This document shows positions 30,715 to 39,424 of a stretch of 47,300 nt of DNA, in pieces. Every line of letters starts with the position of its first letter. Position 1 is the first letter of the stretch. The stretch is taken from NCBI GenBank assembly GCA_002343505.1, contig DDQZ01000106.1, positions 51,428 to 98,727 of the forward strand, given 5' to 3'. The position numbers and the translations under genes were made by a program. A model generated the notes under the pieces. It was not told the DNA's origin. It saw only the letters and a list, made by a program, of their open reading frames with translations, and ran no database searches. Source of the stretch: Verrucomicrobiaceae bacterium UBA2429. Lineage in GTDB: Bacteria > Verrucomicrobiota > Verrucomicrobiia > Verrucomicrobiales > Verrucomicrobiaceae.

Positions 30715-31913
30715 TCTACTGGCTCTACGAACTTCGAAACTGGCTCGAGGCCGGGCAATGGATCACGGTGGACTCCCTGGTTTACAAGGTGCTGAACATT
30801 TTCCGCTACCACACCTTCCGCGCCGGCGGGGCGGCGGTCACGGCGTTTTTTCTGTCCGTGTTTTTCGGCGGCTGGCTCATCCGCAAGCTCATCTCCCTGA
30901 AAATCGGCCAGCCCGTGCGCACCGCCGAGGAGGTCAACAAGCTCTACGAGTTGCACGGGAAAAAAGCGGGCACGCCCACCATGGGCGGCATTCTCATCGT
31001 GGGCGCCATTCTCGTCTCCACGCTGGTCTGGGCCAAGTGGGACAACCTCATGGTTTGGATCATCCTTTTTGCCACGCTCGGCCTCGGCGCGCTCGGTTTT
31101 TGGGACGACTATCTGAAGATCAGCAAGAAGAACTCCAAAGGCGTCAGCGCCCGCGCCAAGCTTGTCTGGCAGGGTGGTGTCGCCTTCGCGGCCGGTCTTG
31201 CCTTTTGCTACCTCATGCCTCCGGACGTGCTGGTGGACCAGGCCAGCAAGGCGGGGCAGGACGCCCCCATCCTGCACATGGGCGGCACGGAGACCTACCG
31301 GGCTTTGTATGTGCCTTTTCTCAAGGAGCCGCTAATCGCCGACATGGGATTCTTTGCCGTGCTGCTCTTCACCCTGGTCATCGTGGGGGCTTCGAACGCG
31401 GTGAACCTCACCGACGGACTCGACGGCCTGGCCACGGGCTGCTCGCTGACGACCGCCCTGGCCTACATGGTCTTCGGCTACGTCTGCGGCAACGCCAACT
31501 ACTCCGAATATCTCGGCGTGGCGCATCACTCACTGGCCAATGAACTGCCCATCATCGCCATGTCGCTCGCGGGCGCCTGCCTCGGCTTTCTTTGGTTCAA
31601 CGCCCACCCCGCCCGCATGTTCATGGGTGACACCGGCTCGCTAGCGCTCGGCGGCTGCATCGCCACACTGGCCATTGGCTGCAAGCAGGAGATCGTGCTC
31701 GTGCTTGTCGGCGGAGTCTTCGTCATGGAGGCGGCGAGCGTCATGATCCAGGTGGCCAGCTTCAAGACCCGCGGGAAGCGCGTCTTCAGAATGTCCCCCA
31801 TCCACCATCATTTCGAGCTGGGCGGCTGGCATGAGAACCAGGTCATCGTCCGCTTTTGGATCCTCTCCATCCTCTTTGCCCTCATGGGACTCGCCTCCCT
31901 GAAACTGCGTTGA
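30711..31913 (+). CDS. mraY: phospho-N-acetylmuramoyl-pentapeptide transferase MraY
   Basis: Integral membrane enzyme that makes lipid I from UDP-MurNAc-pentapeptide and undecaprenyl phosphate. About ten membrane helices are recognisable over 400 residues. The catalytic and Mg-binding signatures are intact: GTPTMGGI, LGFWDDYLKI (the first acidic motif), ASNAVNLTDGLDGLATG, NAHPARMFMGDTGSLALGG, and the HHH motif in SPIHHHFELGGWHE. A loop of about 20 residues around 185-210 (DQASKAGQDAPILHMGGTE) is somewhat long. The ATG at 30711 overlaps the murF stop by four bases. The gene is followed by murD after 29 bases. Confidence 0.95.
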   Translation: MIYWLYELRNWLEAGQWITVDSLVYKVLNIFRYHTFRAGGAAVTAFFLSVFFGGWLIRKLISLKIGQPVRTAEEVNKLYELHGKKAGTPTMGGILIVGAILVSTLVWAKWDNLMVWIILFATLGLGALGFWDDYLKISKKNSKGVSARAKLVWQGGVAFAAGLAFCYLMPPDVLVDQASKAGQDAPILHMGGTETYRALYVPFLKEPLIADMGFFAVLLFTLVIVGASNAVNLTDGLDGLATGCSLTTALAYMVFGYVCGNANYSEYLGVAHHSLANELPIIAMSLAGACLGFLWFNAHPARMFMGDTGSLALGGCIATLAIGCKQEIVLVLVGGVFVMEAASVMIQVASFKTRGKRVFRMSPIHHHFELGGWHENQVIVRFWILSILFALMGLASLKLR

Positions 31914-31942
31914 ACTTCAAACCGCCTTTTCTCCAAGCCTTG

Positions 31943-33268
31943 ATGTCACTCCAGGATCAAAACATCGCCATTCTCGGCGCCGGCCGCAGCGGTCTCGGCG
32001 CCGCGCGCCTCGCGCGTCTGCATGGCGCCCGGGTGACGGTCATGGACGAGGGCGACCCCGCGCGCATCGCGCCGGCGTTGGAGAAACTTCACGCCGAGGG
32101 TTTTGACACGCTCCCGGGCGCGCCGGCGCGCGACCTGGTGGTGAGGCCGGGGGAATGGAGCCGGGCGGTCATCAGCCCCGGACTCGACGCGGGCTGGCCT
32201 TTGCCAAAAAAATTCACCAGTGCCGGAGTGCCGCTCACAGGTGAAATGGAGTTCGGCTACGGCTTTTGCCGGACGTCCCTGGCGGCCATCACCGGCACCA
32301 ATGGCAAGAGCACATGCACGGAGATCACCGCCGCCGTCTTCAATGGCTGCGGTCTGAAATCCCTCCCCTGCGGCAATCACGGCGTCAGTCTCAGCGAGGT
32401 CGTGGCCTCGGGGGAAAACTACGACGTGCTCGCCCTGGAGGTCAGCAGCTTCCAGCTCGAGACCATTCGCGCCTTCCGTCCGCGCGTGGCCGTGTGGTTG
32501 AACTTCGCGCCCGACCATCTGGACCGCTATCCGGGCATGGAGGAGTACTTTTCCGCCAAGGCGCGCATTTTTGAAAACATGACCGGGGAAGACCTGGCCG
32601 TGGTGCGCGCCGGAGAGCCGGTCAACAGCGGCGCGGCGCGCCGTGTCACCTTTTCGGCGCATGGCATGGAGGCGGACTGGACATGGGCGGACAGCGTCAT
32701 CCGGCATCCCGGCGGCGAGGCGCCAACCGGCGGCATCCGCCTGCGCGGACGGCACAACATGGAGAACCTCCTGGCCGCGCTCATCGCCTGTCAGAGCTTT
32801 GGTTTGGACGTGCCGGACATGCTGCGCGCCGCCGCCGGGTTTGAGCCTCCGGCGCATCGTTGCGAGCTGGTGCGCGAATGGCGCGGGCGGGAGTTCATCA
32901 ACGACTCGAAGGCCACCAATCTCCATGCCCTCAATGCATGCCTGCTCGCCATGGACCGGCCCGTGATCCTCATCGCCGGCGGCAAGGACAAGCAGCTCGA
33001 CTACGCGCCGCTGCTGGCCAGCCTTCCCGGCCGCGTGCGCGCCATGGTCCTCATCGGCGAGATCGCTCCCGCCCTGCACTCGCTATTTTCCCCGCATCTG
33101 CCCTGCGAGCGCGCCGCGGACATGGACGAGGCCGTGCGGCGCGCCGCGCGCCTCTCCCAGGAGGGCGACCTCGTCCTCCTCAGTCCGGGCACCTCCAGCT
33201 TCGACATGTACACCGGCTACGCACAGCGCGGGGAGGCCTTCCGCGCCGCCGCACTTTCACTCCATTGA
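31943..33268 (+). CDS. murD: UDP-MurNAc-L-alanine:D-glutamate ligase MurD
   Basis: Second Mur ligase, adding D-Glu. The N-terminal Rossmann-like domain begins IAILGAGRSGLGAARLA; the P-loop is AITGTNGKSTCTE (about residues 112-124). Further motifs: LEVSSFQLETI, LNFAPDHLDRYPGMEEYF, HRCELV and INDSKATNLHA, the last being the MurD hallmark, and LLSPGTSSFDMY near the end. The length of 441 is normal. I use the ATG at 31943; a TTG at 31910 overlapping the mraY stop could add 11 residues, but the dinucleotide-fold Met position fits the ATG. The next gene, a LysM protein, begins 21 bases after the stop. Confidence 0.94.
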   Translation: MSLQDQNIAILGAGRSGLGAARLARLHGARVTVMDEGDPARIAPALEKLHAEGFDTLPGAPARDLVVRPGEWSRAVISPGLDAGWPLPKKFTSAGVPLTGEMEFGYGFCRTSLAAITGTNGKSTCTEITAAVFNGCGLKSLPCGNHGVSLSEVVASGENYDVLALEVSSFQLETIRAFRPRVAVWLNFAPDHLDRYPGMEEYFSAKARIFENMTGEDLAVVRAGEPVNSGAARRVTFSAHGMEADWTWADSVIRHPGGEAPTGGIRLRGRHNMENLLAALIACQSFGLDVPDMLRAAAGFEPPAHRCELVREWRGREFINDSKATNLHALNACLLAMDRPVILIAGGKDKQLDYAPLLASLPGRVRAMVLIGEIAPALHSLFSPHLPCERAADMDEAVRRAARLSQEGDLVLLSPGTSSFDMYTGYAQRGEAFRAAALSLH

Positions 33269-33289
33269 ACCCGCCAACTCCCGAACACC

Positions 33290-34348
33290 ATGAGCACCAC
33301 AAGGCAAAAGAAAATGCTGCTGCCGGATTCCCCCAGGCGGCGGAAAATCAAACAGCACCAGATGATCGTGGCCACCGTCACCGAGGAGGAGGGCTTCAAC
33401 CCGCCCGTGCCCCACACCGACACGCTGAGACTGCTTGTCGCCATCTTCCTCATTCACGCCGTCGTCATCGGCGCCATCATCGGCTACGACCGCATGAGCG
33501 GCGTGACCGAGGAGACACGCACGATGAAAAAAGACACCCGTGGCGAGGCCGTCCCGAGCGTGCTGCCGCCCTCCGCGGTCAACACCGATCTGCTGCAAAA
33601 GGAGTATCCCATCGAAGAATACGCCACTTATGAATGGCGCTCCGGCGACTCGCTGCCCAAGGTGGCGGAAAAACTGCGCGTGCCGCAGGACCTGCTCGTG
33701 CGCCTGAACATGCTGGACAAGGGGGCGCAGATCGCCACGAACACCATTCTGCGTTATCCCAGGCAGCCCGCCGTCAAGGCCGTCGGTATTGGTGTTGCTG
33801 GAGCGGACGGCCTGCCGCCGGTGACCGCCGTGGCATTTGAGCCGCCGCCGCCCGCGGGCAGCCTGGCCGCGTCCTCGCCTTCCATCGGTCTCGAAATGCC
33901 TGGTGAGGCGCCTTTCAGCCTCTCTCCCAACATCATGCATGAGCTGGCCCAGGGGCCCGATCTCGGCTCCGGCGCGGTGTCGGCTCCAGATTCGCCGCCG
34001 CCGGCGCAGCCCGTCGCGGAAAAAACCCCGGCAGTCCAGGACCAGCCGCCGCCCGCGCCTCCGCCTGTGGTGAAAACGGCCGGGGAAAAGCCCGTGCCCA
34101 AGGCCATACCGGTCCCGCGTTCCTACACGCCCCCCGCTCCCCCCGCCGCGCGCAAATCCGCGCCGCCGCCGGCGGTCAAGCCCGCCCCACAGAGGCAGGG
34201 GGCATCCCATGTTGTCAGGCCGGGTGAGAATCTTTACCGCATCGCCGCGCGGTACAAGGTGGATGTGAAATCCATCCAGGACGCCAACAAGCTCAAAAAT
34301 CCGGACCACATCCGCGAAGGCATGAAGTTGCTCATTCCCGCCAAATAA
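33290..34348 (+). CDS. membrane-anchored protein with two LysM domains, inside dcw cluster
   Basis: A bitopic protein of 352 residues, probably a peptidoglycan-binding division or wall-synthesis factor. It has a 45-residue cytoplasmic basic N-terminus, one membrane helix (about 47-65, LLVAIFLIHAVVIGAIIGY), a divergent LysM domain (about 114-157, YEWRSGDSLPKVAEKLRVPQ), a long Pro/Ala-rich spacer (about 158-305), and a clear C-terminal LysM (about 307-352, HVVRPGENLYRIAARYKVDV). Its place between murD and ftsW, on the same strand with gaps of 21 and 10 bases, puts it in the division operon, where the classical cluster has no LysM gene. I infer a septal peptidoglycan-binding role comparable in logic, not homology, to FtsN or DamX. 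Confidence 0.8.
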   Translation: MSTTRQKKMLLPDSPRRRKIKQHQMIVATVTEEEGFNPPVPHTDTLRLLVAIFLIHAVVIGAIIGYDRMSGVTEETRTMKKDTRGEAVPSVLPPSAVNTDLLQKEYPIEEYATYEWRSGDSLPKVAEKLRVPQDLLVRLNMLDKGAQIATNTILRYPRQPAVKAVGIGVAGADGLPPVTAVAFEPPPPAGSLAASSPSIGLEMPGEAPFSLSPNIMHELAQGPDLGSGAVSAPDSPPPAQPVAEKTPAVQDQPPPAPPPVVKTAGEKPVPKAIPVPRSYTPPAPPAARKSAPPPAVKPAPQRQGASHVVRPGENLYRIAARYKVDVKSIQDANKLKNPDHIREGMKLLIPAK

Positions 34349-34358
34349 AAGCACTCAC

Positions 34359-35537
34359 ATGGCCAGACGCTCCGTTTTCATCCTGCTGGCGGCCGTGCTT
34401 TTACTCACGGGGCTGGGCATCACCATGCTGGCCAGCACCAGTGTTTATTCCGTGAAGGCTGGCGAGGACTACGTCACCGTCTGGAAGCAGTGCGTCTCCG
34501 CCGGTGTGGCCTTGCTGGCGGGGCTGATCGCGGCCCTGGTGGATTACCACGTCTGGCACCGGCTGCGCTGGTGGATTTACGGACTCGCCTGCGCGGGGCT
34601 GGCGCTTTGTTTCGAATGGCACCTGGCAAAGCTCGCCGGCTATGAGCCGTTGATCGGCGTCTGGAAAGGCGGTGCCGCGCGCTGGTTGAAAACGGGCCTG
34701 GGCGACATGCAGTTGCAGCCTTCGGAGTTTGCAAAAATCGCCCTCATCATCGCCCTCGCGGGCTGGTTCGTCGCGCATGAGGGAAAGGAGCGCACATTCA
34801 GGCACGGCCTGCTGCTGCCCGGTCTCATCCTTGGCGGCGTCACTGGCTTGATCGGACTGGAGGTTGACCTTGGCAATGGCAGCCTCGCCATCGCCGTCGG
34901 CATGGGCATCCTCTTTGTGGCGGGCACCCGCGCGCGCTATTTGACCATCCTTGGCGGATTGGGTGGCGCGCTGCTGGCGGCGGGCATCTGGCTGGCGCCG
35001 AAGCGGTTCGAGCGCGTCATCGCCATCTTTGACCTGGAGAAGTACAAGGACGGAGTCGGTCTCCAGCAGTGGATCTCCTGGCTCGCCTTCGGCTCCGGCG
35101 GCCTGGACGGGCGCGGGCTTGGCGAGGGGCGCATGAAGCACTCCTACCTGCCCGAGGCGCACACCGACTTCATTTTTCCCATGATCGGGGAGGAGATCGG
35201 CCTTTGGGGCAGCCTGGGCACCCTGCTGATCTTCGTCGTCATCGCCCTCTGCGGCATGTCCATCGCCATGCACGCGCCGGACCGCTTCGGCCGCCTGCTG
35301 GGCTTTGGTCTCACCCTGCTCATCAGTCTGGAAGCGCTCTTGAACATGGGCGTCACCACTGTTTTGCTGCCGAACAAGGGCCTGCCCATGCCTTTCGTCT
35401 CGTACGGGGGCTCCAGCCTTGTGGCCGCCATGGTGGCGGTGGGCATCCTTGTCAACATTCACTGTCGCAGCACCCATTCCGCGCGTGACCAGCTCCCGCT
35501 GATCCGCAGGGACAAGCGCTGGACGCCCCAGATTTGA
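34359..35537 (+). CDS. ftsW: lipid II polymerase FtsW (SEDS family)
   Basis: SEDS glycosyltransferase that polymerises septal glycan with FtsI. It is a ten-helix membrane protein of 392 residues. Signatures: TMLASTSVYS in the first helix, GGAARWLKTGLGDMQLQPSE (the conserved RW...QPSE block), LEVDLGNGSLAIAVGMG (the D-G pair), LPEAHTDFIFPMIGEEIG with the catalytic Asp region, and GLPMPFVSYGGSS, the classic SEDS motif. All are intact. It follows the LysM gene by 10 bases and murG follows after 6. It is more FtsW than RodA by location in the dcw cluster. Confidence 0.94.
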   Translation: MARRSVFILLAAVLLLTGLGITMLASTSVYSVKAGEDYVTVWKQCVSAGVALLAGLIAALVDYHVWHRLRWWIYGLACAGLALCFEWHLAKLAGYEPLIGVWKGGAARWLKTGLGDMQLQPSEFAKIALIIALAGWFVAHEGKERTFRHGLLLPGLILGGVTGLIGLEVDLGNGSLAIAVGMGILFVAGTRARYLTILGGLGGALLAAGIWLAPKRFERVIAIFDLEKYKDGVGLQQWISWLAFGSGGLDGRGLGEGRMKHSYLPEAHTDFIFPMIGEEIGLWGSLGTLLIFVVIALCGMSIAMHAPDRFGRLLGFGLTLLISLEALLNMGVTTVLLPNKGLPMPFVSYGGSSLVAAMVAVGILVNIHCRSTHSARDQLPLIRRDKRWTPQI

Positions 35538-35543
35538 TTTTCC

Positions 35544-36677
35544 GTGAAACCATCCTCGAAAAAGCCCGCCCATGTGCTCATCGCCTGCGGCGGCACCGGC
35601 GGGCACCTGTTCCCCGGCATCGCCGTCGGTGAGGTGCTCGCCGCGCGCGGGCACCCTGTCACCCTTTTCATCAGCGAGAAAAAAATAGACGCCATCGCCG
35701 CCTCCGGTCACAAGGAGCTGCGGTTCGAAAAAATGCCCTTCCTGGCCATGCCGAAGCCGTGGTCGCCCAAAATGCCCGGCTTCCTGCTCGGAGTCTGGCG
35801 CGGCATTCAGGCCTCGCGGAAATTCATCCGCGACAACGACGTGGCTCTCGTCCTCGGCATGGGCGGCTTCACCTCCTTCGCCCCGCTCTATGCCGGGCGC
35901 AAGGAAGGCCGCCACACCCTCATCCACGAGAGCAACGCCATCCCCGGCAAGGCCAACCGACTCAACGCCCGCTACTCCGGCACCGTCCTCTGCGGCCTCG
36001 GCGCGTGCAAAAGCGCCTTCGCCTCTCACCCCGACGTGCGTGTCACCGGCACCCCCGTGCGCTCCAGCATGAAGACCGCCTCCAAGGAGGACCCCCACGC
36101 CTTCTTCAAGCTCGACAAAAACAAAAAAACCCTCCTCGTCATGGGCGGAAGCCAGGGCGCGCGCGGCATCAACCGAGTCGTCGGCATGACCCTCGATCAC
36201 TTTGAAAAAATGGATGTCCAGGTCCTCCACATCGCCGGTCCCGGCGACTATGAGGAAGTGCGCGACACCTATGCCCGCCACCCCATGCTCTCCCAGCATG
36301 TCGCCGCCTTCTGCCACCGCATGGACCTCGCCTGGCGCGTCGCCGATCTCGCCCTCGCCCGCAGCGGAGCCTCCACCATGGCCGAGATCGCCCTCTTTGG
36401 CGTGCCCAGCCTGCTTGTGCCCTACCCCTTCGCCGCGGATGACCACCAGACGCGCAACGCCGAAGTCTTCGCCAATGCCGGCGCCGCATTGCTGCTGCCC
36501 GAGTCCGGCCTCAATGCCGAAGTCCTCGCCGACGCCGCGCGCTCCATCCTCCAGGACGGGCGCAAAGCCGCCGAAATGCGCCGCGCCGCAGGCAGTCTCG
36601 CCGTGCGCGACGCCGCGCAAAAAATCGCCACCCTCATCGAAAAGACCCTCAAAAACCAGACCGGCGCCAAACGCTGA
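35544..36677 (+). CDS. murG: UDP-GlcNAc:lipid I N-acetylglucosaminyltransferase MurG
   Basis: Peripheral membrane GT28 enzyme making lipid II. The N-terminal G-loop is ACGGTGGHLFPGIAVGEVL (about residues 13-31), followed by GMGGFTSFAPLYAG and HESNAIPGKANR. The C-terminal domain has VMGGSQGARGINRVV and the donor-site phrases ARSGASTMAEIALFGVPSLL and YPFAADDHQTRNAEVF. The length of 377 is normal. The start is GTG at 35544, six bases after the ftsW stop; no upstream alternative exists. It is the last gene of the cluster in this window. murC, normally next, is not found; an unrelated gene on the opposite strand follows. Confidence 0.95.
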   Translation: MKPSSKKPAHVLIACGGTGGHLFPGIAVGEVLAARGHPVTLFISEKKIDAIAASGHKELRFEKMPFLAMPKPWSPKMPGFLLGVWRGIQASRKFIRDNDVALVLGMGGFTSFAPLYAGRKEGRHTLIHESNAIPGKANRLNARYSGTVLCGLGACKSAFASHPDVRVTGTPVRSSMKTASKEDPHAFFKLDKNKKTLLVMGGSQGARGINRVVGMTLDHFEKMDVQVLHIAGPGDYEEVRDTYARHPMLSQHVAAFCHRMDLAWRVADLALARSGASTMAEIALFGVPSLLVPYPFAADDHQTRNAEVFANAGAALLLPESGLNAEVLADAARSILQDGRKAAEMRRAAGSLAVRDAAQKIATLIEKTLKNQTGAKR

Positions 36678-36765
36678 GAAGCGCGCGCCGCCGCCAACGG
36701 GTCAACTTGGGAGCGGGAAAAAAACACGAATCACACGGACGGGCACGGATTCAGCCCCGCCCGCC

Positions 36766-38586
36766 TCATTGGCTGTGCAGCGCCGCGATGGCGATGTTTG
36801 CCTGCCGCAGGCGGGATGAGATCTCCCTCATGAACGCCTGGAGCAGCCTGATCTTCAGTTCGGGGTGCGTCTCCGACAGCGACTCGAACCATGCCCTCGT
36901 CATCACCAGGCACTCCACCCGGTCCATCGCCACCACATCCGCCGAGCGCGGCGAGCCGTCGAGGAAGGCCATCTCACCCGCCGTCATGCCGGAGGTCAGC
37001 ACATCCACCCGCTGGCTCAGCCCCAGCTTGCCCTTGATCCGCACCTCCACATTCCCCTCCAGCAGCACAAACATCTCGTCGGAGCTCTCGCCCGCCTTGA
37101 TCAGCGTCTCGTCCGTCTGGAAGGTCCGCCTCGTCAGCGTCTGCTCCAGCATCCGCGCCTCCTCCGGCGAGCAGGACTGGAAGACGGGGCATTCCGCCAG
37201 CTTCAGACCGCGCGCCGGCCTCCATGACACCCCCGTCACAGCCAGGAGCAGCGCGTCCTCGCATTTCTCCAGCGCCGCGTCCAGGGTGGAAAACACGCAG
37301 TCCGCCGGCACGCCCGCGCTTTGCAGGCGCGGGGCCAGGCCGCCCGGCTGGCACACCACCAGTTGCACCCCCAGCCGGCGCATCCGCCCGCACAGGTCCG
37401 CCAGCAGTTTCAGGCTCACCGTGTTCGCCATCACCACCGCGCGCAGGTCGAAGATGATGTGCAGGCAGCCCGCGTTCGCCAGTTGAAAGACCTGCCTCAC
37501 CACCGGCTCGAACGTTGTGAAAATCAGCCCGCCCTGCAACTCCAGCACCTGGATGCGCGAGCCGTGCCTGCGCAGCGTCTCGCGCGAGCTTTGCGGCAGC
37601 CGCCGCCGCGCCGTCACCTCCCCGCCGTGGTAGCCGAGCCGCACCGCCGTGCGCGGAGTCGCCGTCGGGTTCATCATGTGCAGGGACAGCTCGCGGGAAA
37701 GGTCCATGCACACCTGGATGCCGCGGTGGCTGTTCCCCTGCGCGTCCAGCGGCGGGGAAAAAACACCGATGCCCAGTTGCCCCGGCAGCACCGCCAGGAT
37801 GCCGCCGCCCACCCCGCTCTTCGCCGGCAGGCCCACGCGGTAGATCCACTCCCCGGACCAGTCATACATCCCGCAGGTCGCCATCACCCCCAGCACATTG
37901 TCCACATATTGCGTCGGGATCGCGCGCTTCTGCGTCAGCGGCTGCACGCCCTGGTTCGCCAGCGTCGCCCCCATCAGCGCCAGGTCGCGGCACGTCACCC
38001 GGATGGCGCACTGGCGGAAATACGTCTCCAGCGTCTCGTGCGGGTTCTCATCCACAATGCCGAAGTTCCGCAGCAGCCAGCCGATGGCGCGGTTGCGGTG
38101 CCCGGTCGCGCTCTCGCTCTCATACACTGCCTCGTCCACATCCAGCGCCCGGCCCGCGAAGCCGCCCAGAAACTCCAGCAGCCTTTCAAAGCGTGTCTTG
38201 CCGTCCTTCGCCAGCACCTGCCCGCAGGTGGCGATCGCCCCCGCGTTGATCATCGGGTTGAATGGCGCGCCGCTGCCCTCTTTCAGGCTGATCGCGTTGA
38301 ACGCCTCCCCGGACGGCTCCACCCCGATGCGCGAGAGCACATGCTCCTCCCCGCGGTCCTCCAGCGCCAGCCCGTACGCCAGCGCCTTGGAGATGGACTG
38401 GATCGTGAAAGGCTGCCGCGTGTCACCCACCTCATAGACATGCCCGTCCCGCGTCGCGATGCAGATGCCGAACCAGTCCGGGTCCGCCTTCGAGAGCTCA
38501 GGGATGTAGCTGGCCACGGCACCCTCCCGCGCGGGCGCGTGGCGGGCGTGCAGATTCTCGAGGTACTCTTGGATGGGAGAGAGCAT
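36766..38586 (-). CDS. glsA: glutaminase fused to STAS and cyclic-nucleotide-binding domains
   Basis: The N-terminal 305 residues are a serine-dependent glutaminase (GlsA type) that converts glutamine to glutamate and ammonia. The catalytic SxxK is Ser64-Lys67 in TIQSISKALAYG, with FNPMINAGAI, YESESATGHRNRAI, CAIRVTCRDLA and PAKSGVGGGI. A STAS/anti-sigma-antagonist-like domain follows (about 345-440, IQVLELQGGLIFTTFEPVVR), then a cyclic-nucleotide-binding domain (about 470-590, VLLEGNVEVRI; SGMTAGEMAFLDGSPRSADV). The cNMP pocket normally reads GExAxxxxxxRxA; here GEMAFLDGSPRSAD fits. The fusion suggests activity controlled by a nucleotide and by a partner protein. I chose the ATG at 38586 because the upstream frame has no homology. 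It is convergent with murG and divergent from the GYF_2 gene. Confidence 0.88.
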   Translation of the reverse strand: MLSPIQEYLENLHARHAPAREGAVASYIPELSKADPDWFGICIATRDGHVYEVGDTRQPFTIQSISKALAYGLALEDRGEEHVLSRIGVEPSGEAFNAISLKEGSGAPFNPMINAGAIATCGQVLAKDGKTRFERLLEFLGGFAGRALDVDEAVYESESATGHRNRAIGWLLRNFGIVDENPHETLETYFRQCAIRVTCRDLALMGATLANQGVQPLTQKRAIPTQYVDNVLGVMATCGMYDWSGEWIYRVGLPAKSGVGGGILAVLPGQLGIGVFSPPLDAQGNSHRGIQVCMDLSRELSLHMMNPTATPRTAVRLGYHGGEVTARRRLPQSSRETLRRHGSRIQVLELQGGLIFTTFEPVVRQVFQLANAGCLHIIFDLRAVVMANTVSLKLLADLCGRMRRLGVQLVVCQPGGLAPRLQSAGVPADCVFSTLDAALEKCEDALLLAVTGVSWRPARGLKLAECPVFQSCSPEEARMLEQTLTRRTFQTDETLIKAGESSDEMFVLLEGNVEVRIKGKLGLSQRVDVLTSGMTAGEMAFLDGSPRSADVVAMDRVECLVMTRAWFESLSETHPELKIRLLQAFMREISSRLRQANIAIAALHSQ

Positions 38587-38670
38587 CCGAAGCGCGGAAG
38601 CACGGATGATGCCGTAAGAACGAATATTTTTTTCTTCCCCCGCCGCCGCCGCCGCGTTTAGCCTCCGCTC

Positions 38671-38994
38671 ATGAACTGGTATTACGACAATCAAGGCGAG
38701 GCCGCCGGTCCTCTCGACCTGCCCGGCCTGCGCGCCGAAAGGGACGCCGGACGCATCCGCGCGGACACCCTCGTGTGGTGCCCCGGCGCGCAGGAGTGGC
38801 AGGCCGTCGGCCTGCTCCAGCCCTCCTGGTGGACCCAGGCGGAGGAAAAGGAACCTCTCCAGCCCGCCATCCCCGCGGGCGACACCGCGGCCCGCAAACT
38901 GCCCGCGCCCCATGCCCCCGTCAGCTCCGGTCACGAGTCCGCGCGCGGCGGCTTCCTCAAGCGGCTCTTCAGCTTCGGCAAAAAACGCGCCTGA
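38671..38994 (+). CDS. GYF_2 (DUF4339) domain protein
   Basis: A 107-residue protein whose first 50 residues are a GYF_2 domain: MNWYYDNQGEAAGPLDLPGL, then DAGRIRADTLVWCPGAQEWQ. These domains are thought to mediate protein contacts, often in membrane proteins. No membrane helix follows. The C-terminal half is Pro/Ala-rich and ends in a basic segment (FLKRLFSFGKKRA) that could be amphipathic. It begins 84 bases from the start of the divergent glutaminase gene and has no downstream partner. The exact role is unknown; the domain call is firm. Confidence 0.75.
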   Translation: MNWYYDNQGEAAGPLDLPGLRAERDAGRIRADTLVWCPGAQEWQAVGLLQPSWWTQAEEKEPLQPAIPAGDTAARKLPAPHAPVSSGHESARGGFLKRLFSFGKKRA

Positions 38995-39061
38995 GCACCG
39001 CCATGCCCCGCGCCATGACATTTATACTGAAGGTCATCACCTTTTGTAAATTGGGTTTTCT

Positions 39062-39133
39062 CCCACAGATTCAGGGAGGCCCGCAGATTAAGGATGAGAA
39101 AGAGAAATCTGCTGGCCTCCTTGAATCTGCGGG
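39062..39133. repeat. 28-base inverted repeat
   Basis: Arms 39062-39089 and 39106-39133 pair with three mismatches around a 16-base purine-rich loop. The arms contain CAGATTCAGGGAGGC and GCCTCCTTGAATCTG. No T-run follows on the plus strand, so it is not a standard terminator for the gene at 38671-38994. Confidence 0.75.
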
Positions 39134-39201
39134 AAATCACAATTCATGGTGACGCACGGCATACATGCCCTTTCTGAGCTTTTACCACACATTGAAGGAC
39201 G

Positions 39202-39291
39202 CGGCGCGGCGGAACATTCCCGCCGCGCCGTAGCTTCCGCCGCAAGGCGGTGGAGTGTGGAGGGAAGGGGACCCCACAGCCCGAGCGGGGT
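39202..39291 (+). repeat. cluster of three hairpins with a REP-like GTAG head
   Basis: CGGCGCGGCGG (39202-39212) pairs perfectly with CCGCCGCGCCG (39220-39230). GTAG at 39229-39232 is followed by the hairpin CCGCC-GCAA-GGCGG (39237-39250). GACCCC and GGGGTC pair further on (39269-39291). GTAG followed by a hairpin is the layout of REP sequences mobilised by RAYTs, such as the one at 1210-2352. Confidence 0.5.
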
Positions 39292-39424
39292 CTGAAAATC
39301 ACCCGTTTGCGCAAGTGACTGATATTCAGTCGGAAAAAGGTGCTCCTGGGCTCTCCAAAGCGTGTTTTTGAAGGCTGGGAGGCCATTTTTCATGCCGTGC
39401 AGGCGCGTCTCCACGCTTTGGTGA

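Noticed and set aside
34401..36620. Minus-strand open frame of 739 codons opposite ftsW and murG
   Set aside because: Both plus-strand genes have full family motifs; the antisense protein is low complexity (His/Gly/Asp/Ala).
36725..36755. ACACGAATCACACGGACGGG-type phrase after murG
   Set aside because: It resembles dispersed repeats in style, but no second copy is visible in this window.
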